Assembly: GCA_046351135.1 (NCBI GenBank)
Contig: JAXLZA010000001.1
Location: 1-64,000 of the forward strand
Origin: UBA4427 sp046351135
GTDB taxonomy: Bacteria > Myxococcota_A > UBA9160 > UBA4427
Length of the DNA stretch: 64,000 bases
Direction of reading: 5' to 3'
The notes under the pieces: generated by a model
The model's database searches: none
The model's input: only the letters and a program-made list of their open reading frames with translations
Told to the model about the DNA's origin: nothing
Part shown: positions 42,812 to 53,245 of the stretch, piece by piece
Layout of the letters: every line of letters begins with the position of its first letter
Position numbering within the stretch: the stretch's first letter is position 1
Made by a program: the position numbers and the translations under genes

Positions 42812-44110
42812 TTGTTTCGTTTCCTGCATGCCGCCGACATCCACCTCGACAGCCCGCTCCAGGGCCTCGAGCGCTACCCCGATGCCCCGGCGGACGCCGT
42901 CCGGGGGGCGCCGCGGCGCGCGTTCGAAGCCCTGATCGATCTGGCCATCGGGGAGCGAGTTGCCTTCGTCCTGCTGGCCGGCGATCTCTACGATGGCGAC
43001 TGGAAGGACTACAACACGGGACTCTTCTTCGTCGCGCAGGTCCGGCGCCTGGCCGAGGCCGGCATCCCCGTCTACCTCGTCTCGGGCAACCACGACGCCG
43101 CCAGCCAGATCACGAAGCGCCTCTCGCTTCCGCCGAACGTCCACCACTTCGCGTCGCGCCGCCCGGAGACGGTCGAGCTGCCGGCCTACGACCTCGCGAT
43201 CCACGGTCAGAGCTTCGCCGCGCGCCGGGTCGCCGAGGATCTCGCGGCCGCCTATCCGACGGCGGATCCCGGCCGGACCGAGATCGGCCTGCTGCATACC
43301 TCCCTCGACGGCCGCCCCGGTCACGCGCCCTACGCGCCGTGCACGGCCGACGGCCTGCTCGCCAAGGGCTACGCCTACTGGGCGCTCGGCCACGTCCATC
43401 GCCGGGAGATCGTCGCCCGGGATCCCTGGATCGTGTTCCCCGGCAATCTCCAGGGCCGCCATGCCCGGGAGACCGGCGGCAAGGGCGCGTCGCTCGTCAC
43501 GGTCGACCATGGCCGCGTCGTCGACGTGGTCCACCACGACCTCGACGTCGTGCGCTGGGCGCGAATCGAGCTCGAGCTCGCCCGGGTCGAGCATCCCGAC
43601 GATGCGCTGGCGCAAGTGCGAGATTCGCTCGTCGCGGCGCTCGCCGAGGCCGACGGGCGCCTCGTCGCCGCGCGCGTCGTGCTGACGGGGGCGACCCGGG
43701 CGCACGGCGCGCTGGTGCGCGAGCCGATGCGCTGGCTCCACGAATGCCGCCTGCTGGCGAGCGGGCTCGGTGAGCCCGGCGTCTGGCTCGAGCGGCTGGA
43801 GGTCGCGACGCGTCCCCGCGGTGGGCTCGAGCGCCTGCTCGAGCGCGACGACGCCCTCGGCGGATTGCTGCGGCGGATCGAGTCCCTCGACGAGCAGGGG
43901 CCCGTCGATCTCGCGCGGACCCTCGAGGAGCTCTCCGAGCTGAAGCGGCGGCTCCCCGCGCCCCTGCTCGCCGAAGGCGGCGCGATCGCCGACGAGTCCG
44001 GCCGCGAGGGGCGCTTCGACCCGACGGATCCGGCGTGGCTGCGGGCGCGGCTGCCGGCGGTGCGCGATCTGCTGTGGTCCCGGCTGCTCGACGGGGAGGC
44101 GCCCGAATGA
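42812..44110 (+). CDS. YhaO/SbcD-like DNA repair metallophosphoesterase
   Basis: Encodes 432 residues from TTG 42812, chosen because GGAG (42799-42802) lies 9 bases upstream and the family starts at FRFLHAADIHLDSPL. The calcineurin-like nuclease motifs are in order: DIH, GDLYD, SGNHD, LLHTSLDG and ALGHVHRRE. The C-terminal 150 residues should cap and bind its ATPase partner. The ATG of the YhaN/SbcC-like gene overlaps its stop, so the two are expected to form an SMC-type nuclease complex acting on DNA ends. Confidence 0.88.
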   Translation: MFRFLHAADIHLDSPLQGLERYPDAPADAVRGAPRRAFEALIDLAIGERVAFVLLAGDLYDGDWKDYNTGLFFVAQVRRLAEAGIPVYLVSGNHDAASQITKRLSLPPNVHHFASRRPETVELPAYDLAIHGQSFAARRVAEDLAAAYPTADPGRTEIGLLHTSLDGRPGHAPYAPCTADGLLAKGYAYWALGHVHRREIVARDPWIVFPGNLQGRHARETGGKGASLVTVDHGRVVDVVHHDLDVVRWARIELELARVEHPDDALAQVRDSLVAALAEADGRLVAARVVLTGATRAHGALVREPMRWLHECRLLASGLGEPGVWLERLEVATRPRGGLERLLERDDALGGLLRRIESLDEQGPVDLARTLEELSELKRRLPAPLLAEGGAIADESGREGRFDPTDPAWLRARLPAVRDLLWSRLLDGEAPE

Positions 44111-47100
44111 GGATCGACGAGCTCGGCCTCGACGCGTTCGGTCCCTTCAGCGATCGGCGTCTGGTGCTCTGCGAGGGCGGTGGAGAGGCGGGCGACGCCG
44201 GACTGTGTCTCGTCTACGGCCCGAACGAGGCGGGGAAGAGCTCCGCCCTGCGCGCGATCCGCGGGCTCTTCTACGGCATCGACCACGACTCGCGCGACAA
44301 CTTCGTCCACGCCCATGCCGACCTGCGGGTCGCTGCGCGGCTGCGCTTCCAGGACGGCTTCACGGCGCGGCTCGTCCGCCGCAAGGGGCGCAAGCAGACG
44401 CTGACGGGGGAGGGCGAGCCGGGGGAGGAGGCGGTGCGGCGGCTGACCGCCCTGACCCAGGCGATCCCCGAGGCGCTCTTCCGCCATCTGTACGGGCTCG
44501 ACCATCCCGCCCTCGTCGAGGGCTCGGCCCAGCTGCTCGAGGACGGCGGCGAGCTGTCGCGGGCGCTCTTCGGCGCCGGGCTCGGGATCGTCCACCTGCG
44601 CAAGCTGATCGACGATCTCGAAGCGGAGGCGGCGGCGCTCTTCAAGCCCCGTGGCTCGAACCAGCGCATCGCGATCTCCCTGGCGGAATGGAAGGAGATC
44701 CAGGTTCGGATCCGCGACGAGACCCTCGATCCGGGTCGCTTCGAGGAGCAGGCCCGCCGGACCCGGGCGCTCGAGGTCCGGTTCCGCGAGCTCGACGACG
44801 CGCTCGCCGGAATCCAGGTCGAGCTCGCGCGGGTGCGGCGGCGGCGGGACGCCGGCCTCGCGCTCGTCCAGGCGGAGCAGGCGCGTGAGCAGGTCCGGGC
44901 GCGCATCGAGCGCGAGATCGCCCGCGAGGCGGCGCTCGTGCTCGACCCCGGGCTGCTCGCCGATCGCGAGCCGATCGAGGATCTCCACCAGCGCCTCGAG
45001 AGCTATCGCGAGGCGCGCGACCAGCTGCCCCGGCGCGAGGAGCCCGCGGAGCGGCTGGGCGAGGTCGCGCGCTCGAGGCGGTGCTCGGGCTCCGAGCTCG
45101 GCGGGGCGTCCGAGGCGGTGCTCCGAAGGATCGCCGCGCGCACCGCCCGGGTGCGGGCGCTCGTGGCTGATTCGGCGCGCAGCCTCGACCGGCTCGAGGA
45201 GGCGAAGGAGGCCGAGCGCGAGGCCCGGCGCGAGCTCGAGCGGCTCGACGCGCTCGCGCTGCGGGAGGGCGAGGAGGCCGCGCAGGCCGACGCCGATCCG
45301 GTGCCCCTCGAGCAGGCGCAGCGAAGGGCCCAGCGCCTCGGTCCGATCGACGAGGAGATCGAGGAGGCGGAGCGCGGCCTCGCTGCGCTCGAGGGCGACG
45401 CCGCGCGGATGCGGGAGCGCCTCGGGCTCGGGGGGATTTCGGACGCCGTGCTCGAGGCGCTGGCGATTCCCTCGCGGGTCGTGATCGAGGGCCATGCCCG
45501 GCGCCAGGCGACCCACCGCGACGAGGTCGCGCGGCGCCATCAGGCGCGCGAGGCGCTGGCCGAGGAGCGAAGGGCGGTCGGCGAGGAGCTCGGCCGCCTG
45601 CGCGGCGAGGGCGGGCTGCCGAGCGAGGCCGAGCTGGCGGCGGAGCGCGCCCGGCGCGATGCGCAGTGGCGGGGGCTGCGCGCGCGTCTCCTCGACGTCT
45701 CTGGTCCCGCGGCGCCCGGCCCCGACGCGGCGGAGGCCGCGGCGGATTTCGAGTCGACGATGCACGGCGCGGATCGGCTGGCGGACCGGCTGCGCAGCGA
45801 GGCGAGTCGCGTGGCGCGGGGCGCCGAGCCTGCGCCCGCGCGGTCCGTCTCGAGGAGGCGCTCGACGAGTCGGATCGGACGCCTGCCCGGCTCGAGGTCG
45901 CGGGGGCGGAGCTCGCGGCGGATTGCGCGCCGTATGGCTCCTCGGCGCTCGGCGCGAGCCGGGCGCCGGAGGGGCGGATCGCCTGGTGCGGCGAGGTCGA
46001 CGGCCGCCCGAGCTCGTCGCGCGCCGCCGTGCCCTCGCCGATCGCCACGCGCGTCTGGTCGAGGCGCGACGCGGGGCGGAGGGGCTTCGCGCCGTGCTCG
46101 AGCCGGCGGGAGCGCCGTCCGCCGCGGACGAGCTGCCCTGGCCTTGGCTCGAGCGGGCGGAGCGCGAGCATGCCCGTCTGCTCGAGCGGCGACAGCGGCG
46201 GCGCGACGCGGCCCAGGCCCGAAGCCAGGCGGAGCAGCAGATCGAGCGCGCGGGCAAGGCGCGCCTGCAGTCGGCGGACCAGCTCGCGCGCGCCGAGGCC
46301 GAGTGGCAGGCCGAGCGCGTCGCGCCGCGCTGCCCGAGGCGACGCGCCCCGAGCAGGCCGGCGCCTGGCCCGACGCGATCGGCGGCCTGCTCGAGCGGCG
46401 GCGCGAGGTCGACGCGCCGCGGCGCCGCGTCGAGCTGATGCGCGAGCTGGTGGCGCGCTTCGAGGCCCAGTGTGCCGCGCTCGTCGCGCGCCATCGCCCC
46501 GGCATCGCCGAGCTCGCGCCCGAGGTGGCGGCGCTCCGTCTGAAGCGGGAGCTCGATCACGCCGGCGCCCAGGCGACCAGCCGAGGCGATCGCGACGGCG
46601 CTCGCGGACGCGCGCCATGAGCTCGCGCAGGTCGAGCACCGGGTCGAGCAGGCTCGTGCAAGGCGCGGCGGGCGCTGACCCACGCGGGCGACGCGGCGGC
46701 CGCGGACGCGGGGGCGGAGACGGGGGCGAAGGGCGAGACGGAGGTGGGGGCGGAGGCCGAAGCGGAGGCCGCGGAGACCGATCGCCTCGCCGCGCGGATC
46801 GCACAGCTCGAAGATCGCCTGCAGGCGCTGCAGGAGGAGAAGGTGGCCTGCGCCCAGGCGCTCGGCCTCGAGCGCGCGGCGCTCGAGGCGATGGACGGCA
46901 ACGCGCGGATCGCCGAGCTCGCGGAGCGCGCCGAGAGCCGGCTCGCCGCGGTGCGCAGCGACGTCGTGCGTTATGCGGAGCTGCGCCTCGCGCGCCAGAT
47001 CCTCGAGCAGGAGATCGAGGCCTATCGACGCGAGAACCAGGGCCCGCTGCTCGCGGAGGCGGGGCGGCTCTTCGCCGAGCTGACGCAGGGCGCCTATCCG

Positions 47101-47442
47101 ACGATCCTCTCGGATGCGGGGGAGGGGGGCGGGGCGCGCCTCGTCGCGGTGAATCGGGCCGGGCGCGAGCGCTTCGTCGACGCGCTCAGCTCGGGGACGC
47201 GGGATCAGCTCTTCCTCGCGCTGCGCCTCGCTGCGCTCACGACCTCGAGCGAGCGGGCGGAGCCGATGCCGCTGATCGCCGACGACATCCTGATCGAGTT
47301 CGACGACGATCGCACGCGCGCGACCCTCGAGGTCCTCGCCCGGGTCGGCGAGCGGACCCAGGTCCTGCTCTTCACCCATCACCGCCGCGTCGTCGAGCAG
47401 GCCGCCGCCCTCGGGCGGCGCGCGCGGATCATCGAGCTGTGA
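44107..47442 (+). pseudogene. YhaN/SbcC-like AAA ATPase, disrupted by about five frameshifts
   Basis: The N-terminus MRIDELGLDAFGPFSDRRL and Walker A YGPNEAGKSSALRAIRG are intact, followed by long Arg/Glu-rich coiled coils. The C-terminal head is intact: LSSGTRDQLFLALRLAAL (signature) and PLIADDILIEFDDDRT (Walker B). In between, YhaN-like sequence jumps frame near 45835, 45925, 46318, 46575 and 46660. For example, RLEEALDESDRTPARLEVAG and then VARRRALADRHARLVEARRG lie in different frames. Four shifts fit loss of one base in GC-rich runs. The gene is either recently broken or, more likely given the intact ends, mis-sequenced. Confidence 0.8.
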
Positions 47443-48832
47443 GCCTGCGCGCCGGGCGCTCCTCGCCGGGCGCGGATCGCGATCCCGACGACGGGGCCCA
47501 TCCGCGCGATCGACTGCCCCGGACCCTCTCGCTCGGGGACGCGACGCTGCTGATCGTCGCCTCGGTCGTGGGCAGCGGGATCTTCTTCACGCCTTCGCAG
47601 GTCGCGGCCCTGCTGCCGAGCGCGGGCTCTACCTCGCCGTCTGGGTCGCGGGCGCGGGGATCTCCTCGGTCGGGGCGTTCATCAACGCGGAGCTCGGGGC
47701 GATGTTTCCCCGGGCCGGGGGCAACTACGTCTACCTGCGCGAGGGCCTCCATCCCGCCGCGGGCTTCCTGGCGGGCTGGCTCAGCTTCTTCGCGATCTAC
47801 GCCGGGACGATCGCGGCGCTCGCGGTGGTCGCCGTCGAGTTCCTGGCGCCCGCCCTCGGCCTCGAGCGCCGGGGGATCCTCGTCGGGGCGGCCGGGCTCG
47901 TCGTCGCGGTGTCGGTGCTGAACCGGTTCGGCACCCGCCTGGGGGCCGCCTTCAACAACCTGACCTCCCTCGTGAAGGTGGCCGCGATCGCCGGCTTCGT
48001 CGTGCTGGGTCCGACGCTCGGAACGGGGAGCTTCGAGCCCTGGCGAGGGACCGCTTCGACGGGGGGCGCGTCGGCCTGGCTCGCGTTCGGACAGGCGCTC
48101 TCGCCGGTGCTCTTCAGCTATCTCGGCTGGAATGCCAGCGTCTACGTCGCGAGCGAGATCCGCGATCCCCGGCGCAACGTGCCGCGCTCGCTCTTCCTCG
48201 GGCTCGGGCTCTGCACCGCCCTCTATCTCGCCCTCAACGCCGTCTACCTCTACGCGCTGACCCCCGCCGAGATCGCGGCCGCCCCGGATACCGGCGAGGC
48301 CGCGGCCCGGGCGCTCTTCGGACCCGCCGGCGGCCGGCTGGTCGCGGCCTTCGTGCTCGTCTCGGTCCTCGGGACCCTGAACGCCCAGATCCTGATCGGC
48401 CCGCGCATCGTCTACGCGATGGCCCTCGACGAGCACTTCTTCTCCCGCGCCTCCCGGGTCCACGCGACCTACCTGACGCCCTCGGCGGCGATCACCGTCC
48501 AGGCCGGCATCGCGATCGGCCTGATCTTCTTCCTCGAGACCTTTCCCAAGGCCCTCGACTTCACCGTCTTCGCGATCCTGCTCGCGAGCCTGGCCGACAC
48601 GCTCGCGCTCTTCCGCCTGCGTCAACGGCGCCCCGACCAGCCGCGCCCCTACCGGGCCTTCGGCCATCCGGTCCTGTCCTGGCTCTACCTCGGGATCACC
48701 CTCGCCATCGCCGCTGCGATCGTGCTCGCGAGCCCCCGCGAATGCGCGGTTGCCGTGCTCTTGCTGGTCGCCGGACTCGGTCTGTATTGGCCCGTCCGGG
48801 CAGGGAAAACGGCGCGGCCGCCGGGCCCGTGA
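47439..48832 (+). pseudogene. APC-family amino acid permease with one frameshift
   Basis: The GTG at 47439 overlaps the yhaN-like stop. The N-terminus (LPRTLSLGDATLLIVASVVGSGIFFTPSQV) has the APC first-helix motif GSGIF. Near 47624 the frame must change by one base to continue YLAVWVAGAGISSVGAF and then FPRAGGNYVYLREG (LAT-type), running to 48832 with about 11-12 membrane helices in all. One lost G in a G-run explains it, as in the neighbouring gene. Repaired length would be about 465 residues. The substrate is unknown, likely an amino acid. Confidence 0.8.
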
Positions 48833-49278
48833 GCGGCTTCCCCGCGCTACCTCCGGCGCCGATTCTCCAGTACGATCCGGCCCACTCGAAAGGTTCCCAG
48901 GGATGCGAAGACGCGACGGCCGGATGGCTCGCTAGCCCGCCGGGGCTCGGCCCCCGTCTCCTCGTGCCCGTGCCCGGATCCGGGTGGACCGCTGCCGACT
49001 CCGCGTCGGAGCGGATCGCCGGACGGGGCCGGGCAGCGCGGGTCGGACGGGGCGACGGGAAACGGTGGGCGCTCGATCGAACGCACGGCTCGCGGTGCGC
49101 CTCGAAGGGGCGTGACTCCGATCCGGATGGCCCGGTCCGACCGACCCGGTCGATCCGGCCGATCCGGCGGATCCGGCAGAAGAGGTCGCCGCGGACCTCA
49201 TCCGGCTCTCCATCCAACCGAATCGCTTCGCCCGTCGTCCAGCCGACGGGCGGGCGCCGACCACAGGAACGACTCGCC
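48833..49278 (+). other. 446-base intergenic leader before the aminotransferase
   Basis: No protein-like frame on either strand. It contains an isolated TACGAT (48871), a 10-codon Arg-rich micro-frame (48903-48935), the hairpin 48989-49014 (5+5 bp with one bulge), and short GATCCGG/GACCCGG-type repeats near 49130-49180. No known riboswitch is recognised. A promoter for the aminotransferase-hom-thrC genes must lie here or upstream. Confidence 0.4.
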
Positions 49279-50505
49279 ATGACCCAGGGACCGACCGAGA
49301 CCCCGAAAGAATTCCGCCACGACTTCCACAAGCTGAACCGGCTTCCCCCCTACATCCTGTCCGTCGTGACGGACATGGCGCGCGCGGGGCGGCGGGCCGG
49401 CGAGGACATCATCGATCTCGGCATGGGCAATCCCGACATGGGAACGCCGCAGCACATCGTCGACAAGATCTGCGAGGCGGCCCAGGACCCGCGCAACCAC
49501 CGCTACTCGTCGTCGCAGGGCCTGCCGAACCTGCGCGCCGGCATCTGCGAGTGGTACGCGCGGCGCCATCAGATCAGCCTCGACCCGAACACCGAGGCCG
49601 TCGCGGTGATCGGGGCGAAGGAGGGGCTCTCCCATTTCGTGCTGATGACGGTCGGGCCGGGCGACGTCGTGCTCGTGCCCGATCCGGCGTACCCGATCCA
49701 TCAGTACGCCGTGATCATCGCCGGCGCGGACCTGCGCAAGGTCGCGCTGACCGCAGACTCGGACTTCTTCGCGAATCTCGAGCAGGCGGTCGCGCGGACC
49801 TGGCCGCGGCCGAAGATGCTCATCATCTCGTTCCCCGCGAACCCGACGACCCACGTCGTCGATCTCGCCTTCATGGCGCGCATCGTCGAGTTCGCGAAGG
49901 CGAACGACATCATGATCGTCCACGACTTCGCCTACGCCGAGATCAGCTTCGACGGCTACAAGCCGCCGTCGATCCTCGAGGTCCCCGGCGCGAAGGACGT
50001 CGCGATCGAGTTCACGTCGTTCTCGAAGAGCCACAACATGGCCGGCTGGCGCGTCGGCTTCGCCTGCGGCAACCCGCAGATGATCCACGCGCTCAAGCGC
50101 ATCAAGTCCTACCTCGACTACGGCATGCCCCAGCCGATCCAGATCGGCGCGATCACCGCCCTGCGCGGTCCCCAGGACTGCGTGACCGAGACGGTCGCGG
50201 TCTACAAGGAGCGCCGCGACGTCCTGATCGACGGCCTCGGCCAGGACGGCGAGGGCTGCTGGAAGATCGAGAAGCCCCTCGGCACGATGTTCGTCTGGGC
50301 CCCGATCCCGGAGAAGCTCCGCCCGCTGGGCTCGCTCGAGTTCTCGAAGCGCCTGCTCAAGGAGGCGGGCGTGGCCGTCTCGCCGGGCATCGGGTTCGGC
50401 GAGGCGGGCGAGGGCTTCGTGCGCTTCGCGCTGGTCGAGAACAAGCACCGCATCCGCCAGGCGGTGCGGGGGATCCGGCGCTTCCTGCGCGAAGCGAAGG
50501 TCTGA
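49279..50505 (+). CDS. alaC: AlaC-like class I/II aminotransferase
   Basis: PLP enzyme of 408 residues. YSSSQGLPNLRAGICEWYARR, IGAKEGLSHFVLM and PDPAYPIHQYAVIIAGA lie in the N-terminal half. The PLP lysine is in FTSFSKSHNMAGWRVGF, and RIKSYLDYGMPQPIQIGA follows as in AlaC. Alanine or a related 2-oxo acid is the likely product; LL-diaminopimelate aminotransferase is a relative that could be confused. AGGA lies upstream. It precedes hom and thrC, consistent with aspartate-family amino acid synthesis. Confidence 0.85.
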   Translation: MTQGPTETPKEFRHDFHKLNRLPPYILSVVTDMARAGRRAGEDIIDLGMGNPDMGTPQHIVDKICEAAQDPRNHRYSSSQGLPNLRAGICEWYARRHQISLDPNTEAVAVIGAKEGLSHFVLMTVGPGDVVLVPDPAYPIHQYAVIIAGADLRKVALTADSDFFANLEQAVARTWPRPKMLIISFPANPTTHVVDLAFMARIVEFAKANDIMIVHDFAYAEISFDGYKPPSILEVPGAKDVAIEFTSFSKSHNMAGWRVGFACGNPQMIHALKRIKSYLDYGMPQPIQIGAITALRGPQDCVTETVAVYKERRDVLIDGLGQDGEGCWKIEKPLGTMFVWAPIPEKLRPLGSLEFSKRLLKEAGVAVSPGIGFGEAGEGFVRFALVENKHRIRQAVRGIRRFLREAKV

Positions 50506-50515
50506 GGGGAGCGAG

Positions 50516-51892
50516 ATGAGCGGGCAGGCAGGCAGGAACCCGGGCGGCGACGCGGGCAAGCCGGTGGGCATCGGACTGATCGGCTTCGGCACGATCGGCC
50601 GGGGCGTCGTCAAGGTGCTGCGCGAGAACGCGGCGGTCATCGAGAAGCGGCTCGGCTTTCCGCTGCGCATGGTGCGGATCGCGGACCTCGACACGAAGAC
50701 CGATCGCGGCATCCCGCTCGACGGGATCCAGTTCGACGCCGACGCGAAGGGCTTGATCGCGGATCCCCGCGTCGACATCGTGATCGAGCTGATCGGCGGC
50801 TACGACGTCCCGCGCCGGCTCATCCTCGAGGCGATCGCCGCGGGCAAGCACGTCACGACCGCCAACAAGGCGCTGCTCGCCCTCCACGGCAAGGAGATCT
50901 TCGCCGCCGCCGCGCAGGCGGGTCTCGACGTCGGCTTCGAGGCCTCGGTCTGCGGCGGGATCCCGCTGCTGCGCGCCCTGCGCGAGGGGCTCGCCGCGAA
51001 CCAGATCGAGAGCGTGTTCGGGATCCTGAACGGGACGACGAACTTCGTGTTGACCCAGATGGAGGCGACCGGCGAGGACTTCGACGCGGTCCTCAAGAAG
51101 GCCCAGCAGCTCGGCTACGCCGAGGCCGACCCGACCTTCGACGTCGAGGGCATCGATGCGGCCCACAAGCTCTCGCTGCTCGCGACGATGGCCTTCGGGG
51201 CCGAGCTGACCTTCAAGGACATCCCGACCCAGGGGATCCGCGGGCTGCAGCCGATCGACTTCCAGCTGGCCGCCGAGTTCGGCTACCGCATCAAGCTCCT
51301 CGGCGTCGCGAAGAGCCACAAAATGGGCGGGCAGCCGGGCGGGCGGGAGCAGCTCGAGGTCCACGTCCGGCCGACCATGATCCCGGCATCGAGCCTGCTC
51401 GCGAAGGTCGACGGCGCGATGAACGCCGTCGTCGTGCGCGGCAATGCCGTCGGGCCGACGCTCTACTACGGAGCCGGCGCCGGTGAGATGCCGACGGCGA
51501 GCGCGGTCGTCTCGGATCTCATGGAGATCGCGCGGGAGATCCGGCGCGGCGGGCGAGGGCCGGTGTCCCCGATGTCGTTCCTCGCGGAGCACATCGCCCC
51601 GATGCCGCTGGTCGCGGAGGAGTCGCTGGTCGGCCGCGCCTATCTGCGCATGCTCGCGAAGGATCAGCCCGGCGTGCTCGGGCGCATCACGACGGCCCTC
51701 GGCGCCGAGGGCGTCGGGATCGCGTCGGTCGTGCAGCGGGCGCAGGCCGGGGTCGGGGGCGGGGCGGTGCCCGTGATCGTGCTGACCCATCCGGCGAGCC
51801 GCGCCGCGCTGACGCGGGCGGTCGAACGCCTGAAGGCCTCGGGTGATCTCGACGGGGATCCGCGGGTCATCGAGATCGAGGAGGGCGTCTAG
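50516..51892 (+). CDS. hom: Homoserine dehydrogenase
   Basis: Reduces aspartate semialdehyde to homoserine; 458 residues. The NAD(P) fold has GIGLIGFGTIGRGVVKVL, then VTTANKALLALHGKEIF, FEASVCGGIPLLRALREGL and LNGTTNFVLTQME. The catalytic block is YAEADPTFDVEGIDAAHKL. A C-terminal ACT domain (from about residue 375, LRMLAKDQPGVLGRITTAL) suggests threonine feedback. It lies 10 bases after the aminotransferase and touches thrC. Confidence 0.97.
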   Translation: MSGQAGRNPGGDAGKPVGIGLIGFGTIGRGVVKVLRENAAVIEKRLGFPLRMVRIADLDTKTDRGIPLDGIQFDADAKGLIADPRVDIVIELIGGYDVPRRLILEAIAAGKHVTTANKALLALHGKEIFAAAAQAGLDVGFEASVCGGIPLLRALREGLAANQIESVFGILNGTTNFVLTQMEATGEDFDAVLKKAQQLGYAEADPTFDVEGIDAAHKLSLLATMAFGAELTFKDIPTQGIRGLQPIDFQLAAEFGYRIKLLGVAKSHKMGGQPGGREQLEVHVRPTMIPASSLLAKVDGAMNAVVVRGNAVGPTLYYGAGAGEMPTASAVVSDLMEIAREIRRGGRGPVSPMSFLAEHIAPMPLVAEESLVGRAYLRMLAKDQPGVLGRITTALGAEGVGIASVVQRAQAGVGGGAVPVIVLTHPASRAALTRAVERLKASGDLDGDPRVIEIEEGV

Positions 51893-53245
51893 GTGGCGAC
51901 GGGTTCCCCGAAGCGGCGGGCCTGGTTCGAGAGCATCGCCGACCCGACGGAGCGCCACGACCTCGACGAGGTCGTCTACAGCGATCGCCAGGGCGGTCTG
52001 CTGCAGGTCGTCCACGATCACACCGAGCTCGCGAAGCGGAGCGCCGCGGAGTGGAAGGCGCTCTTCGAGCTGCGCGCGCGGCGCAACGAGTGGCCCTACG
52101 GCTCGGGGGTCTGGGGCAAGAAGGAGTGGGTGCTCCCGGACATCGACAACGAGAACGTCGTCTCGATGTACGAGGGCCACACGAATCTCTTCTGGGCCGA
52201 GCGCTATGGGCGCCAGATCGGGCTCGAGGATCTCTGGCTCAAGCTCTGCGGCAACTCGCATACGGGGTCGTTCAAGGACCTCGGGATGACGGTGCTCGTG
52301 TCGCAGGTCAAGCAGATGATCGCGAACGGGGTGTCGATCCCGGCGGTGGCCTGCGCGTCGACGGGCGATACCTCGGCCGCGCTCTCGGCCTACGCCGCGG
52401 CGGCGGGGATCCCGGCGATCGTCTTCCTGCCGCGGGGCAAGATCTCGCTCGCGCAGCTGATCCAGCCCGTCGCGAACGGCGCCATCGTCTTCGCCCTCGA
52501 CACCGACTTCGACGGTTGCATGGAGATCGTGAAGCAGGTCTCGATGAAGGACGGGGTCTATCTCGCCAACTCGATGAACAGCCTGCGCGTCGAGGGCCAG
52601 AAGACGGTCGGCATCGAGATCGCGCAGCAATTGGACTGGCAGATGCCCGACTGGCTCGTCATCCCCGGCGGCAACCTCGGCAACGTGTCGGCCCTCGCGA
52701 AGGGTCTCGACATGCTCTTCGAGCTCGGCCTGATCACGAAGCGCCCGCGCCTCTGCGTCGGCCAGGCCGCCGCGGCGAACCCGCTCTATCTCGCCTATCT
52801 GCGCAACTTCGAGGTCTTCGAGCCGATCGCCGCGCGCACGACCGTCGCCTCGGCGATCCAGATCGGGAATCCCGTCTCCTACGTCAAGGCCGTCGACGCG
52901 CTGCGCCGCTACGACGGCGTGGTCGAGGAGGCGTCCGAGTCCGAGATCATGGAGGAGTGCGCGAAGGCCGATCGCACGGGCCTCTTCAACTGCCCGCATA
53001 CCGGCGTCGCCCTCGTCGCCCTGCGCAAGCTCCAGAAGCGAGGCCTCGTGAAGGCCGGCGACAAGGTCGTCGTCGTCTCGACGGCCCACGGCCTCAAGTT
53101 CGTCGACTCGAAGCTCGCCTACCACTCGATGAAGCTCGAGGGCGTCGTCTCCGAGCACCCGAATCCGCCGATCGAGCTGCCGGCGGACTATGGCCAGGTC
53201 CGCGACCGGATGAAGCGCGAGATCGACCGGCGCTTCGGCGGCTGA
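51893..53245 (+). CDS. thrC: Threonine synthase
   Basis: Converts O-phosphohomoserine to threonine; 450 residues from a GTG immediately after the hom stop. The PLP lysine is in GNSHTGSFKDLGM, and the phosphate loop is VIPGGNLGNVSAL. The N-terminus (RQGGLLQVVHDH, LPDIDNENVVSMYEGHTNLF) matches the long form. Homoserine kinase (thrB) is not adjacent. The stop overlaps the ATG of ribE. Confidence 0.96.
   Translation: MATGSPKRRAWFESIADPTERHDLDEVVYSDRQGGLLQVVHDHTELAKRSAAEWKALFELRARRNEWPYGSGVWGKKEWVLPDIDNENVVSMYEGHTNLFWAERYGRQIGLEDLWLKLCGNSHTGSFKDLGMTVLVSQVKQMIANGVSIPAVACASTGDTSAALSAYAAAAGIPAIVFLPRGKISLAQLIQPVANGAIVFALDTDFDGCMEIVKQVSMKDGVYLANSMNSLRVEGQKTVGIEIAQQLDWQMPDWLVIPGGNLGNVSALAKGLDMLFELGLITKRPRLCVGQAAAANPLYLAYLRNFEVFEPIAARTTVASAIQIGNPVSYVKAVDALRRYDGVVEEASESEIMEECAKADRTGLFNCPHTGVALVALRKLQKRGLVKAGDKVVVVSTAHGLKFVDSKLAYHSMKLEGVVSEHPNPPIELPADYGQVRDRMKREIDRRFGG

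Noticed and set aside
43375..47382. A long - strand frame opposite the YhaO/YhaN pair
   Set aside because: Same shadow effect; it stays open only because stop codons are rare at this GC content.
48903..48935. 10-codon Arg-rich micro-frame as a possible leader peptide for alaC-hom-thrC
   Set aside because: Arginine is not a product of these genes, no terminator or antiterminator pair is visible, and the promoter is poor.
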